NCBI GenBank assembly: GCA_947462875.1
Contig: CANHQJ010000002.1
Span: forward strand, 248,001 to 312,000
DNA length: 64,000 nt
DNA from: Verrucomicrobiia bacterium
GTDB lineage: Bacteria; Verrucomicrobiota; Verrucomicrobiia; Verrucomicrobiales; Akkermansiaceae
Reading direction: 5' to 3'
Shown here: positions 1 through 8,742 of the stretch, in pieces
Numbering within the stretch: position 1 is the first letter of the stretch
Layout: each line of letters starts with the position of its first letter
Program-made: the position numbers and the translations under genes
Notes under the pieces: generated by a model
Seen by the model: only the letters and a program-made list of their open reading frames with translations
Told to the model about the DNA's origin: nothing
Databases searched by the model: none

Positions 1-558
1 GTGACCCCGGCAACTCCTACCGCATTCGAACCGCGCAACACCGGTGTGACCTTGGAAATCGAGCCGACCCTCGGTAACAACGATTCCGTGATCGACCTGC
101 GTTTCGCTCCGGAAATCGTCGAGTTCGAAGGATTCATCAACTACGGCAGCCCGATTCAATCACCTTCTTCGGACGCCCTGGGCAACCCGACCACGGTAAC
201 CATCACGGAAAACCGTATCGAAATGCCCGTGTTTTCGGTTCGTCGCGTATCCACAGCGCTTTCCATCTACGACGGCCACACCGTGGCAGTCGGTGGTCTG
301 ATGCGTGAAGACGTGCAGAACGTGGAAGACAAGGTGCCGATTCTCGGCGATATTCCGCTCATCGGCCGTCTGTTCCAGACCAAGGCGGAAAACCGCATCA
401 AGAGCAACCTGATCATCTTCGTGACCGCGCAAATCATTGATGCGACCGGTCGTGTGATGAAGGACAACTCCGCGCCAGTGGGTGGTGGTGATGTGATGCC
501 GGCCGGCGTTTCCGGCTTCGACGGATCGCCAAGCCTGCTGCCTCCTGTGGGCAACTGA
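1..558 (+). CDS. Secretin (type II secretion / type IV pilus outer-membrane channel), C-terminal part
   Basis: This is the 3' end of a gene that enters from the left edge; only the last 185 residues are visible. Secretins form the gated outer-membrane ring through which pili or type II substrates pass. The conserved secretin signature is present: a beta-strand-rich segment, then VGGLMREDVQNVEDKVPILG followed by DIPLIGRLF and a KSNLIIFVTAQI strand, as in the PilQ/GspD/PulD pore domain. A Pro/Gly-rich tail of about 35 residues follows. A strong terminator lies 22 bases after the stop. Pilus motor, platform and pilin genes sit about 3.4 kb downstream, separated from it by recA and two other genes, so it may belong to the same machine. 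A GspD versus PilQ assignment needs the missing N-domains. Confidence 0.9.
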   Translation: MTPATPTAFEPRNTGVTLEIEPTLGNNDSVIDLRFAPEIVEFEGFINYGSPIQSPSSDALGNPTTVTITENRIEMPVFSVRRVSTALSIYDGHTVAVGGLMREDVQNVEDKVPILGDIPLIGRLFQTKAENRIKSNLIIFVTAQIIDATGRVMKDNSAPVGGGDVMPAGVSGFDGSPSLLPPVGN

Positions 559-580
559 TCTTCGTTTTGTTTTTCGACCA

Positions 581-611
581 ACGGGTGGACGCGAGTCCAC
601 CCGTTTTTTTT
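581..611 (+). terminator. Intrinsic terminator of the secretin gene
   Basis: A perfect 10-bp stem, ACGGGTGGAC / GTCCACCCGT, with a GCGA tetraloop runs straight into a run of eight T residues. It starts 22 bases after the secretin stop codon. Confidence 0.93.
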
Positions 612-756
612 GTCAGGAAGGCTGGCCGCGATCGATGCGGAAGACCGCAGTCGTGGCATGCGTGCATTTGCCAGGAATCCATACCAGCCTTCACCCTGGA
701 CGCTGTCCGCAAACAAGGTGGAATGGTTCGGATGGTTGTGGGTGAGCAAACAAGGC

Positions 757-793
757 TTGCCCCGCCGGACGGCTCGGAGAGCCGTCCCTGCCT
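757..793. repeat. REP-like intergenic palindrome
   Basis: GGACGGCTC and GAGCCGTCC form a perfect 9-bp inverted repeat around GGA at 767-787, flanked by GCCCCGCC and CTGCC. It lies just downstream of recA but has no T-run on either side, so it is not a normal terminator. The rest of 612-799 shows only a 10-base direct repeat (GCAAACAAGG at about 708 and 746) and no gene. Confidence 0.5.
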
Positions 794-799
794 ATTTTC

Positions 800-1837
800 T
801 TATTTCTTCGGCTCGTTGAGCTTGGCCAGCACGGCGGCTTCGAGTTCGGCGTAGAGGGCGGAGTCGTTTTTCAGCATGTCCTTGGCCGCATCGCGGCCTT
901 GGGCGAGCTGGGTGCCGTTGTAGCTGAACCAACTGCCGCGCTTTTGCACGATCTCCATTTCCAGGGCCAGATCCAGAAGCGATCCGGTGGAGGAAATGCC
1001 CTCGTTGAACATGATGTCGAATTCCGCCTCGGCAAAGGGCGGCGCGACTTTGTTTTTCACGCATTTGATCTTGGTGCGATTGCCCATGACGGTGCCATCG
1101 GAGGCCTTGATCTGGCTGATGCGGCGGATGTCCACGCGGACGGAAGAGAAGAATTTCAGGGCGCGTCCGCCGGGGGTGGTCTCGGGGTTGCCGAACATGA
1201 CGCCGATTTTTTCGCGGATCTGGTTGGTGAAGACGCAGACGGTGCGCGCCTTCGAGATGAAGCTGGTGAGCTTGCGCATGGCGGCGCTCATCAAGCGGGC
1301 TTGAGCGCCGACGGTGGAATCGCCGATCTCGCCGTCGAGCTCTTGTTTCGTGACAAGGGCGGCGACGGAATCGAGCACGACGACGTCGATCGCGTTCGAG
1401 CGGACAAGTGCCTCGCAAATCTGCAGGGCCTCTTCGCCGGAGGAGGGTTGGGAGACCAGCAGGTCATCGAGATTGACGCCGAGGCGGCGGGCGTATTGGG
1501 GGTCGAGCGCGTGTTCCACGTCGATGAACGCTGCCAGACCGCCGCGTTTTTGTGCCTGGGCGATGAGCGTGAGGGTGAGAGTGGTTTTACCCGAGGATTC
1601 CGGGCCGAAGATTTCGACGATACGGCCGCGGGGGAAACCGCCGACGCCGAGGGCGCGGTCGATGAGCAAATTGCCCGTGGGGATGACCTCCACGTCCATG
1701 CGGGTGTTGTCGCCCATGCGCATGATGGCGGCTTCACCGAATTCTTTTTGGATGTGGGAAATTGCTGCGTCGAGATTGCGCTTGCGGGCATCGGCCAATT
1801 TTTCGGCCCCGGTATCAGTAGTGGTTTTCGCTGCCAT
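800..1837 (-). CDS. recA: Recombinase RecA
   Basis: RecA polymerises on single-stranded DNA, drives homologous pairing and strand exchange, and triggers LexA self-cleavage in the SOS response. The 345-residue protein has the full family length. Walker A GPESSGKT is at about residues 78-85, followed by the [12 protein letters not shown] and [13 protein letters not shown] segments, Walker B-type VVLDSVAAL, and the loop L2 region with [22 protein letters not shown]. The C-terminus is short and lysine-rich. The ATG start follows a weak leader without a Shine-Dalgarno sequence. A sigma70-like promoter and a LexA-type palindrome lie upstream, so SOS induction is expected. It is transcribed alone, divergently from the flavoprotein gene. 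Confidence 0.99.
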   Translation of the reverse strand: MAAKTTTDTGAEKLADARKRNLDAAISHIQKEFGEAAIMRMGDNTRMDVEVIPTGNLLIDRALGVGGFPRGRIVEIFGPESSGKTTLTLTLIAQAQKRGGLAAFIDVEHALDPQYARRLGVNLDDLLVSQPSSGEEALQICEALVRSNAIDVVVLDSVAALVTKQELDGEIGDSTVGAQARLMSAAMRKLTSFISKARTVCVFTNQIREKIGVMFGNPETTPGGRALKFFSSVRVDIRRISQIKASDGTVMGNRTKIKCVKNKVAPPFAEAEFDIMFNEGISSTGSLLDLALEMEIVQKRGSWFSYNGTQLAQGRDAAKDMLKNDSALYAELEAAVLAKLNEPKK

Positions 1838-1899
1838 GAGATGTGTGTGGTTGACAGGGCTGACTTTGCCGGAAAAATCGCGATCGTCAACAAAAAAGA

Positions 1900-1913
1900 T
1901 GTTCGATTGAACA
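1900..1913 (-). promoter_or_regulatory. LexA operator (SOS box) of recA
   Basis: TGTTC-GATT-GAACA is a perfect 5-bp inverted repeat with a 4-base spacer. This is the TGTTC-N4-GAACA form that I recall being reported for verrucomicrobial LexA. It sits 63 bases before the recA start and just downstream of the predicted start of transcription, where bound LexA would block the polymerase. Confidence 0.8.
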
Positions 1914-1928
1914 AAAAAGTGCCTTTTT

Positions 1929-1955
1929 ATTGTAATTTCAAGGATTTTTTGTCAA
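1929..1955 (-). promoter_or_regulatory. recA promoter
   Basis: Read on the minus strand, a perfect -35 TTGACA (1955-1950) is followed after 15 bases by TACAAT (1934-1929). The predicted transcription start near 1922 places the LexA box at about +10 to +23. The spacer is somewhat short for sigma70, so the exact -10 could be shifted by one or two bases. Confidence 0.65.
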
Positions 1956-2015
1956 TGCGCGGGTTTGTGGCGAGGTGTGATTGACAGGGGCGGGTGGGGG
2001 ATTTAGGGAGAAGGC

Positions 2016-3251
2016 ATGATTTCCGAAACGGCACCGCACATCGTAGTGATCGGCGGGGGGCCGGCGGGCTTGTATGCGGCGGAAACGGCGGCGGGTCAGG
2101 GGGCGCGGGTGAGTTTGTATGAGGCGAAGGCCTCGGTGGGGAGGAAATTGTTAGTCGCTGGTCGGGGTGGGCTGAATCTGACCCATGCGGATGTGCCGGA
2201 GGTGTTTGTGACGCGCTACCGGGGACCGGAGATGCCGGAGGGTTGGTGGGAAAAATGCCTGGCGGAATTTTCGCCAGGCATGCTGCACGAGTGGGCGGCG
2301 GGGCTGGGTATTGAGACTTTTGTGCAGCGCACGGGGCGCGTCTATCCGCGCGAAATGAAAGCGGCGCCCTTGTTGCGGCGGTGGGTGGAGCGGCTCCGGG
2401 CGCTGGAGGTGAAGATGTTTGTGAAGCACCGGCTGGTGGCGATGCATCCGGGCGTGCCGACGGAGCTGGTGTTCCAAGCGCCTGCGGGCGAGGTGCGGGT
2501 GGTGGCGGATGCTGTCATTTTGGCGCTGGGCGGGGCCTCGTGGGCGATCACCGGATCCGATGGCAAGTGGACCGAGATGTTGGAAAACATCGGCGTGTCG
2601 GTGCGGCCATGGCAGGCGGCGAATTGTGGTTGGGAAGTGGCGTGGCCGGAGGAGCTGGTGCCGCGCATCGAGGGCATGCCGTTGAAAAATTGCGCGGCGC
2701 GTGCCGGGGATGAAAGTGTGACGGGCGAGCTCATGCTGACGCGCTACGGGCTGGAGGGTGGCATCATTTACCAACTGGGGCCGCAGTTGCGGGCGATGCG
2801 GTCCCCGGAGCTGCGCATCGATCTGAAGCCTGACCAGAGTGAGGAACAGTTGCGGCGGAAGATGGAATCGGTGAGAAAAAATCTTCTGCAGGAAACGGCG
2901 GTGCGCTGGCGGCTCTCGGCTGCGGCGCATGCGCTGCTGCTATGGCGGGCGGAGAGGGAAGGGGTGAGCGATCTAACGGATCTGACGCGTATCGTCAAAG
3001 ACCTGCGCGTCCCCTTGCTGCGACCGCGGCCCATCGATGAAGCCATTTCCTCGGCGGGCGGCGTGGCATGGCGTGAGGTGGAACATGATCTGTCACTGCT
3101 GCGCGCGCCTAACGTGTTTGTCGCGGGGGAAATGCTCGACTGGGAAGCGCCGACCGGCGGTTATCTGATGCAAGGGTGTTTCGCCTCGGCGCGATGGGCG
3201 GCGCGGGGCGCGCTTGCGTTTTGCGCGAAAGCCCGTAACATCGACTCCTGA
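2016..3251 (+). CDS. FAD-dependent oxidoreductase, HI0933/TIGR03862-type flavoprotein
   Basis: The protein opens with an FAD-binding Rossmann motif, HIVVIGGGPAGLYAAETAA (residues 8-26), then an E-K pair and GRKLLVAGRGGLNLTH, the second conserved block of the HI0933-like family. Near the C-terminus are SSAGGVAW and FVAGEMLDWEAPTGGYLMQG, the conserved FAD-closing motif. Its 411 residues fit the family. Members are poorly characterised; some relatives reduce bile-acid intermediates or act in unknown redox steps, so no substrate is assigned. A purine-rich GGGAGAAGG stands before the ATG, one of the few clear ribosome sites in this window. The next gene starts immediately after the stop, suggesting co-transcription. 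Confidence 0.85.
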   Translation: MISETAPHIVVIGGGPAGLYAAETAAGQGARVSLYEAKASVGRKLLVAGRGGLNLTHADVPEVFVTRYRGPEMPEGWWEKCLAEFSPGMLHEWAAGLGIETFVQRTGRVYPREMKAAPLLRRWVERLRALEVKMFVKHRLVAMHPGVPTELVFQAPAGEVRVVADAVILALGGASWAITGSDGKWTEMLENIGVSVRPWQAANCGWEVAWPEELVPRIEGMPLKNCAARAGDESVTGELMLTRYGLEGGIIYQLGPQLRAMRSPELRIDLKPDQSEEQLRRKMESVRKNLLQETAVRWRLSAAAHALLLWRAEREGVSDLTDLTRIVKDLRVPLLRPRPIDEAISSAGGVAWREVEHDLSLLRAPNVFVAGEMLDWEAPTGGYLMQGCFASARWAARGALAFCAKARNIDS

Positions 3252-3788
3252 ATGCCTTGGAAAATCATCATTCTGTTAGGAATCCTTCCTGTCGTCGCCT
3301 ACTGGTTGGGGTGTTATTTTTTCTATCAAAAATCGCAGCGGCAGATCGGCGCCGTGGACTGCCGGCTGACGGTGGAGGACTATGCGAAAAAAATTTCCTA
3401 CTCGGGAAAAATTCCCCGCTCTCTGGCCGGGCGTCGCACCGCAGCGGCCCTGGCGGAGATTTCCCTGGCAGCCGCGTATGAAGTGCTGAAGCCGGATCAC
3501 CCGCAGCCCGTGCGCATCCGCAACCGCGCCGATACCTGGGCGCAGATCGTGGCGCCGTTCAGCATTCTGATCGCGGTATTCGGCATACTGGTGGGTCGCC
3601 CTGCCACGATCTGCATCGCCGCCGCGGTGGTGGTGAATGCCGTGGTGGCGGTGATGAAATTCACCTCGCGCCCTGTCGCGAAACACGCGGCCGAACGCGC
3701 GGTTGTTTTGCTGCGCGGCGCGCGCATCCCCCGTGCGGAGGACGAGTCTTCCATCGAGCTCTGCATTCGCGCGCTGACGTGGAAGTGA
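3252..3788 (+). CDS. Membrane protein resembling YugP zinc peptidases but lacking HExxH
   Basis: A 178-residue membrane protein with an N-terminal transmembrane segment (residues 4-24) and a hydrophobic pair at about 98-135. By eye the layout follows the YugP-type neutral zinc metallopeptidases: a CRLTVEDYAKKI block where they have a TGAEVARRIL-like block, an alanine-rich helix, then an RIRN motif and two membrane segments before an LPVEFNASRRA-like stretch (here RPVAKHAAERAVVLL). At the position of the catalytic AAHExxH this protein reads AAAYEVLKPDH, so both zinc-binding histidines are missing. If the relationship holds, it is an inactive relative. It starts directly after the flavoprotein stop and is probably co-expressed. 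The family link is my inference. Confidence 0.6.
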   Translation: MPWKIIILLGILPVVAYWLGCYFFYQKSQRQIGAVDCRLTVEDYAKKISYSGKIPRSLAGRRTAAALAEISLAAAYEVLKPDHPQPVRIRNRADTWAQIVAPFSILIAVFGILVGRPATICIAAAVVVNAVVAVMKFTSRPVAKHAAERAVVLLRGARIPRAEDESSIELCIRALTWK

Positions 3789-3867
3789 GGGCAATGGCTC
3801 GGTCGCATGTATTTACAAAACCATTGATCTGACGGAAAATTTCCTGCGATTCTACCCTTCTCGTCAG

Positions 3868-3896
3868 TTGACATTTCCAGCCACAGCCATCAGACT
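3868..3896 (+). promoter_or_regulatory. Possible promoter of the pilus motor operon
   Basis: A perfect TTGACA (3868-3873) is followed, after 17 bases, by CAGACT (3891-3896), a weak -10. It precedes the first ATPase gene by about 60 bases, in a 170-base gap with nothing else visible. Confidence 0.35.
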
Positions 3897-3958
3897 CGGC
3901 GCCTCGACCGTGGAGAAGCTGTTTCTCCCGCCCACACATCAACCAAAAAACCATACCC

Positions 3959-5608
3959 GTGTTTTCCAACGAAGACTACCTTTTGCAATTGCTCACCGAA
4001 GCTGGATTGGTCAGCGAAGGAATCATTCATTCCGCGCGACTGTCCACCGGCGATGCCACCGTCATCGAAAAGCTGATCCAGTCCGGCCAGCTGAGTCAGG
4101 AGGAAATCGCCGGCGTGCTCGCCTCGAGCAACGCGCTGGAGTATTTCGATCTCGCCAATGCCTCGATCGCGCCGGAAGTGGCCAACTCCATCACGGATGA
4201 AGTGGCGCGCCGCTACAAGGCGATTCCCGTCTATGACGATGGCTACGCGCTCACCGTGGCGATAGCGGATCCGTTTGACTTCGAGACGCTCGATGCCCTG
4301 CCGCACGTGCTTTCGCGCGATGTGAATTTTGTCGTTTCCACACCCGATGCCATCCAGCAGATGCTGCGCAGCTTCTACGGTGCCTCGGAAATCACCGCAC
4401 AGGCGGCGGATGATTCGATCGAGAACACCGAGGGCGATGCTCCCATCATCAAGCTGGTGATCAATATGCTCGTCGAGGCTTTCAATCAGCGTGCGTCCGA
4501 CATTCACATCGAGCCGCTGGAGACCAGCGTGCGCGTGCGTTACCGCGTGGACGGCAAGCTGGTGGAAGTGGCGAATCATCCGAAAAAACTGCTGCCTGCC
4601 ATCATCGCGCGTTTGAAGGTGATGAGCACCAGCATGAGCATCGCGGAAAAACGTTTGCCGCAGGACGGACGTATCCAGATCAAGGTCGGTGGCAAGGAAG
4701 TGGACCTGCGTGTTTCCTCCGTGCCTTCGAACCACGGCGAGTCCATCGTCATGCGTATTCTCGACAAATCCGGTCTGGTGCTCGGCCTGCCGGAACTGGG
4801 ATTCTTCTCGGATGACCAGACGACCTTCGAACGCCTGCTGGCTCTGCCCGATGGCATTCTGCTCGTCACCGGCCCCACCGGTTCGGGCAAAACGACGACG
4901 CTCTACGGTTGCTTGAATGTCATCAACCGCCCGGACAAAAAGATCATCACGGTGGAAGACCCGGTCGAGTATGAAATGCCCGGCATCAACCAGGTGATGG
5001 TGAAGACGGACATCGGCATGACTTTCTCCAATGCCCTGCGCGCCATGTTGCGCCAGGCGCCGAACATCATCATGATCGGAGAGATCCGGGATGCGGAAAC
5101 GGCGAACATCGCGATCAATGCCTCGCTCACCGGTCACTTGGTTTTCTCCACACTCCACACTAACGATGCCCCCTCCGCCGTCGCGCGTCTCGCCGACATC
5201 GGCATCAAGCGCTTCCTCATCGCCTCGGCGGTGCGCGCGGTGCTGGCGCAACGTCTGGTCCGCAAGCTGTGCCCCGCCTGCAAGGAGGAAATGCCGATGA
5301 CCGACAAGGAGCTGCGCGCGCTGCGGCTCGATGCCTCGCGCATGGCGGATTCCACCATCTACGGCCCCGTCGGGTGCGACAAGTGCCGCAAAAAAGGCTA
5401 CCGCGGACGGATGGGCATCTTTGAGATTTTCGAAATCGACGACGAGGTGCGCCACCTGATCAATGCCGAACTCAGCTCCTCGCAACTGCGCAAGCGCGCT
5501 CGTGAAATGGGCATGCGCTCCATGCGCGAGGACGGCATCCGCAAGGTGCTCGCCGGCCTCACCACCGCTCAGGAAGTCATCCACGTCACCATGGCGGACT
5601 TCGATTGA
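3959..5608 (+). CDS. Type IV pilus / type II secretion assembly ATPase (PilB/GspE family), copy 1
   Basis: A hexameric cytoplasmic ATPase that powers pilin or pseudopilin assembly. The N-terminal 145 residues match the MshEN/T2SSE-N domain. The motor domain carries Walker A GPTGSGKTT (residues 305-313), the Asp box ITVEDPVEYE, Walker B IIMIGEIRDAETA and the His box TGHLVFSTLHTNDA. Near the C-terminus CPACKEEM and CDKCRKKGYRGRMG form the zinc-binding tetracysteine typical of PilB/GspE and absent from PilT. Length (549 aa) is normal. The GTG start has no Shine-Dalgarno sequence. A second, related ATPase follows 42 bases later, then PilC/GspF and a pilin, so this is the assembly operon of one machine. 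Confidence 0.95.
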   Translation: MFSNEDYLLQLLTEAGLVSEGIIHSARLSTGDATVIEKLIQSGQLSQEEIAGVLASSNALEYFDLANASIAPEVANSITDEVARRYKAIPVYDDGYALTVAIADPFDFETLDALPHVLSRDVNFVVSTPDAIQQMLRSFYGASEITAQAADDSIENTEGDAPIIKLVINMLVEAFNQRASDIHIEPLETSVRVRYRVDGKLVEVANHPKKLLPAIIARLKVMSTSMSIAEKRLPQDGRIQIKVGGKEVDLRVSSVPSNHGESIVMRILDKSGLVLGLPELGFFSDDQTTFERLLALPDGILLVTGPTGSGKTTTLYGCLNVINRPDKKIITVEDPVEYEMPGINQVMVKTDIGMTFSNALRAMLRQAPNIIMIGEIRDAETANIAINASLTGHLVFSTLHTNDAPSAVARLADIGIKRFLIASAVRAVLAQRLVRKLCPACKEEMPMTDKELRALRLDASRMADSTIYGPVGCDKCRKKGYRGRMGIFEIFEIDDEVRHLINAELSSSQLRKRAREMGMRSMREDGIRKVLAGLTTAQEVIHVTMADFD

Positions 5609-5650
5609 TTCCTTCCACTATTTTTCCTCAAGCAAAAAAAACTTCACATC

Positions 5651-7324
5651 ATGGACAACCAACAGGTTCTCGACCTATTCATCAATCGCGGCATGATCGA
5701 CCAGGCTCTCGCTGGCGATATTCTCGCGGAGATCGATCACAGCGGCAAGGAAATCGGCGAAATTCTCGCGGATTATCAAGTCATTCATCATCGCGATGAC
5801 ATCTGGCCGATGGTGGCCGCCGAGCTCTCCACCGAGATGGTGGATCTGAAAAACTGGACGCCACCGGAAGAAATTCTCGCGCTGGTCCCCGCCGGCATGG
5901 CGCGCCTGCACGGTGCCTTGCCCGTCAATCTCACCAATGAAGGACTTTTCGTTTGTTTGGTCGATCCGCTCAATCCGCAGACCGTGGAAGACCTGCGTTT
6001 CGCCCTGGGTCGTGAAATCCACGTCTTGGTCGCGCCGGACTATTTGGTGGAGGACCGCATCAGCGAGCTCTACGGCGGCGATGGCAAGGCGATGGAGGAC
6101 ATTCTTGGCCAGCTCGAATTCGGCGGTCCCTCGGACCCGAACGCGATGGACATCGAAGCCGAGGCGAACTCCGCGCCCATCATCCGCTATGTCGATCTGG
6201 TGCTCTATCAGGCGATCAAGGAAAAGGCGTCGGACATTCACTTCGAGCCCTTTGAAAAGGAATTCAAGATCCGCTACCGCATCGATGGCGCGCTTTACGA
6301 AATGGCACCACCGCCGGTACATCTGGCTCTGCCCATCATTTCCCGCGTCAAGGTCATGTCGAACATGAACATCGCCGAGCGCCGCATCCCGCAGGACGGC
6401 CGTATCGTCAAGCAGTTCGGCGAAAAACAAGTGGACATGCGCGTTTCCTCGCTGCCCACGCAGTACGGCGAGTCCGTGGTATTGCGGGTGCTCGACCGCT
6501 CCTCGGTCAATCTTTCGTTGGAAAACCTCGGCCTGCCGCCGCACATCTACGAATACATCGGCGAGACCATCGAAAAGCCGAACGGCATCTTCATCGTCAC
6601 GGGGCCCACCGGTGCGGGAAAAACCACCACGCTTTACGCGGCACTGCGCCGCATCAATACCATCGACTCGAAATTGCTCACGGCGGAAGACCCCGTCGAG
6701 TATGACATCGATGGCATCATCCAGATTCCCGTGCACGAAGGCATCGGCCTCGATTTCCCGCGCATCCTGCGCGCCTTCCTGCGTCAGGACCCGGACCGCA
6801 TCATGATCGGGGAAATGCGCGATATCGACACCGCGCAGATCGCGATCCAGGCGGCGCTCACGGGTCACCTTGTGCTCTCCACCCTGCACACCAACGATGC
6901 TCCCGGCGCTGTCACGCGTTTGATCGACATGGGCTGCGAACCGTTCCTTGTGGCGGCCTCGCTCGAAGGCGTGCTGGCCCAGCGTCTGGTGCGTACGATC
7001 TGTAAAGATTGCAAATCGCCCTACGAACCGAACGAAGCGATTTTGACCCAGCTCGGCGTTTCCTCGCACGAGATCGGCGACAAGAGCTTCTACACCGGGC
7101 GCGGCTGCGACTCCTGCGGTCAGTCCGGCTACCGCGGCCGACAAGGTCTCTACGAGCTGCTCGACATCACCGACCCCGTGCGCGACCTCATCATCGATCG
7201 CGCTCCTTCCGTCGTGATCAAACAAAAGGCCGTCGAGCTGGGCATGCAGACCCTGCGCGAGGACGGCTTGCGCAACATTTACCTCGGCAATACCACGATC
7301 GAGGAAGTGCTGAAATACACCTAA
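5651..7324 (+). CDS. Type IV pilus / type II secretion assembly ATPase (PilB/GspE family), copy 2
   Basis: A paralogue of the preceding ATPase with the same layout: MshEN-like N-terminal domain (about residues 1-145), Walker A GPTGAGKTT (318-326), Asp box LTAEDPVEYD, Walker B RIMIGEMRDIDTAQ, His box TGHLVLSTLHTNDA, and the tetracysteine CKDCKSPYE plus CDSCGQSGYRGRQG. All catalytic motifs are intact, so this is not a decayed copy. The conserved cysteines argue that it is a second extension-type motor rather than a PilT retraction ATPase. The two could form mixed hexamers or serve different pilins. It is followed after 117 bases by the platform protein gene. Confidence 0.94.
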   Translation: MDNQQVLDLFINRGMIDQALAGDILAEIDHSGKEIGEILADYQVIHHRDDIWPMVAAELSTEMVDLKNWTPPEEILALVPAGMARLHGALPVNLTNEGLFVCLVDPLNPQTVEDLRFALGREIHVLVAPDYLVEDRISELYGGDGKAMEDILGQLEFGGPSDPNAMDIEAEANSAPIIRYVDLVLYQAIKEKASDIHFEPFEKEFKIRYRIDGALYEMAPPPVHLALPIISRVKVMSNMNIAERRIPQDGRIVKQFGEKQVDMRVSSLPTQYGESVVLRVLDRSSVNLSLENLGLPPHIYEYIGETIEKPNGIFIVTGPTGAGKTTTLYAALRRINTIDSKLLTAEDPVEYDIDGIIQIPVHEGIGLDFPRILRAFLRQDPDRIMIGEMRDIDTAQIAIQAALTGHLVLSTLHTNDAPGAVTRLIDMGCEPFLVAASLEGVLAQRLVRTICKDCKSPYEPNEAILTQLGVSSHEIGDKSFYTGRGCDSCGQSGYRGRQGLYELLDITDPVRDLIIDRAPSVVIKQKAVELGMQTLREDGLRNIYLGNTTIEEVLKYT

Positions 7325-7441
7325 GCGGGAATTCAACCTAAAAAATAATCCACATTTCCCGTAAAAAATTCATCGCCATCCGCCAAGTTTTTGTCTTAAA
7401 TCGCCCTGTAAAATCATAACAATAAGCCCGAATCAAAACTC

Positions 7442-8710
7442 ATGCCGAATTTCCAATATCTAGCCATGGATGCCAAGGGGGAACAAACCTCCGGCACAAT
7501 CGATGCTGCCAATGAATCCGATGCTCTGGCAAAATTGCGTCAAAAAGGACTTTACCCCACGCAGATTGCCGTGGCTGGCCAGACCGCGAAAAAAAGCGCG
7601 AAAAAAAGCAGCGCCAAAGCCGGTCCGAAAGCGAAGACCGGTGGCCGTATCAAGCCCAAGGTATTGATGATTTTCACCCGCCAGTTGGCGACGCTGATCG
7701 ACTCCGGATTGCCGCTTCTGCGCGGTCTCACCGTGCTGGGCAAACAGGAGCCGAATCCCGTGCTGCGCGGCACCATCGATGCTCTCGGTGACTCGGTGCA
7801 GGGCGGTTCCACGTTTTCCGAATCGCTGGCACAGCATCCGCGGATTTTCAACAAGCTGTATGTGAACATGGTCAAGGCCGGTGAGCTCGGTGGTGTGCTC
7901 GAGGTGGTGCTGAACCGTCTCGCGGAATACCAGGAAAAGGCTCACAAGCTGAAAAACAAAATCGTTTCGGCGATGGTTTATCCGGTGATCGTGATGTTCA
8001 TCGCGGTCTCCATTCTGTTGTTCCTGATGATTTTCATCGTGCCGCGTTTCAAGGACATGTTCTCGGAAATGGGCGATGCGGAGCTGCCGCTGATCTCCCG
8101 CGTGGTCTTCGGTTTCTCGGATTTCCTGATCAAACCGACGGTCTGGATCATCCCGAACATCGTCTGGATTCTTCTTGCTGCGACTGGGATTTACCTGGGC
8201 TTCGCCGCATGGGGTCGCACGCCGAAGGGCCGTAACTTCGTGGACGCGCTGAAACTGCGCCTGCCCATCTTCGGTGACATCCAGCGCAAGAGCGCGGTGT
8301 CGCGTTTCTCCCGCACACTGGGAACGCTGGTGACTTCGGGTGTGCCGATTTTGCAAGCTCTCAACATCACCAAGGAAACGGCGGGCAACGTCGTGATCTC
8401 CCAAGCCATCGCCCAGGTGCATGAGGCGGTGAAGGAAGGGGAATCGATCGTGACCCCGCTCCAGGCTTCCGGTGTGTTCCCTAACATGGTGATTTCCATG
8501 GTGGACGTGGGTGAAGAAACCGGACAGTTGCCGGAAATGTTGCTCAAGGTTGCTGACGTCTACGACGATGAGGTTGACAACGCCGTTACCGCGCTTACCA
8601 GTATTCTGGAACCTATCATGATCGTGTTCCTCGCGTTGGTCGTCGGTTCGGTCGTGTTCGCCCTCTTCCTGCCACTGATCAAGATCATCAACACCATGGG
8701 TCAGCAATGA
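7442..8710 (+). CDS. Inner-membrane platform protein (PilC/GspF family)
   Basis: GspF/PilC proteins sit in the inner membrane, contact the ATPase and transmit its motion to the growing pilus. The 422-residue protein begins with the typical MPNFQYLAMDAKGEQTSGTI, contains a basic linker rich in Lys and Ala (about residues 50-70), and has two copies of the T2SSF domain (roughly 75-197 and 277-400). Each ends in membrane segments: VYPVIVMFIAVSILLFLMIF, the helices after it, and the C-terminal PIMIVFLALVVGSVVFALFL. The PxxxSGVP and EETG-type family motifs are present. Its stop overlaps the upstream ATG of the pilin reading frame, supporting one operon. Confidence 0.96.
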   Translation: MPNFQYLAMDAKGEQTSGTIDAANESDALAKLRQKGLYPTQIAVAGQTAKKSAKKSSAKAGPKAKTGGRIKPKVLMIFTRQLATLIDSGLPLLRGLTVLGKQEPNPVLRGTIDALGDSVQGGSTFSESLAQHPRIFNKLYVNMVKAGELGGVLEVVLNRLAEYQEKAHKLKNKIVSAMVYPVIVMFIAVSILLFLMIFIVPRFKDMFSEMGDAELPLISRVVFGFSDFLIKPTVWIIPNIVWILLAATGIYLGFAAWGRTPKGRNFVDALKLRLPIFGDIQRKSAVSRFSRTLGTLVTSGVPILQALNITKETAGNVVISQAIAQVHEAVKEGESIVTPLQASGVFPNMVISMVDVGEETGQLPEMLLKVADVYDDEVDNAVTALTSILEPIMIVFLALVVGSVVFALFLPLIKIINTMGQQ

Positions 8711-8742
8711 TCACTCTCCACACCACAAACAAACCCAATCAT

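Noticed and set aside
767-787. Perfect palindrome after recA as a recA terminator.
   Set aside because: No T-run follows it on the minus strand, so it was kept only as a REP-like element.
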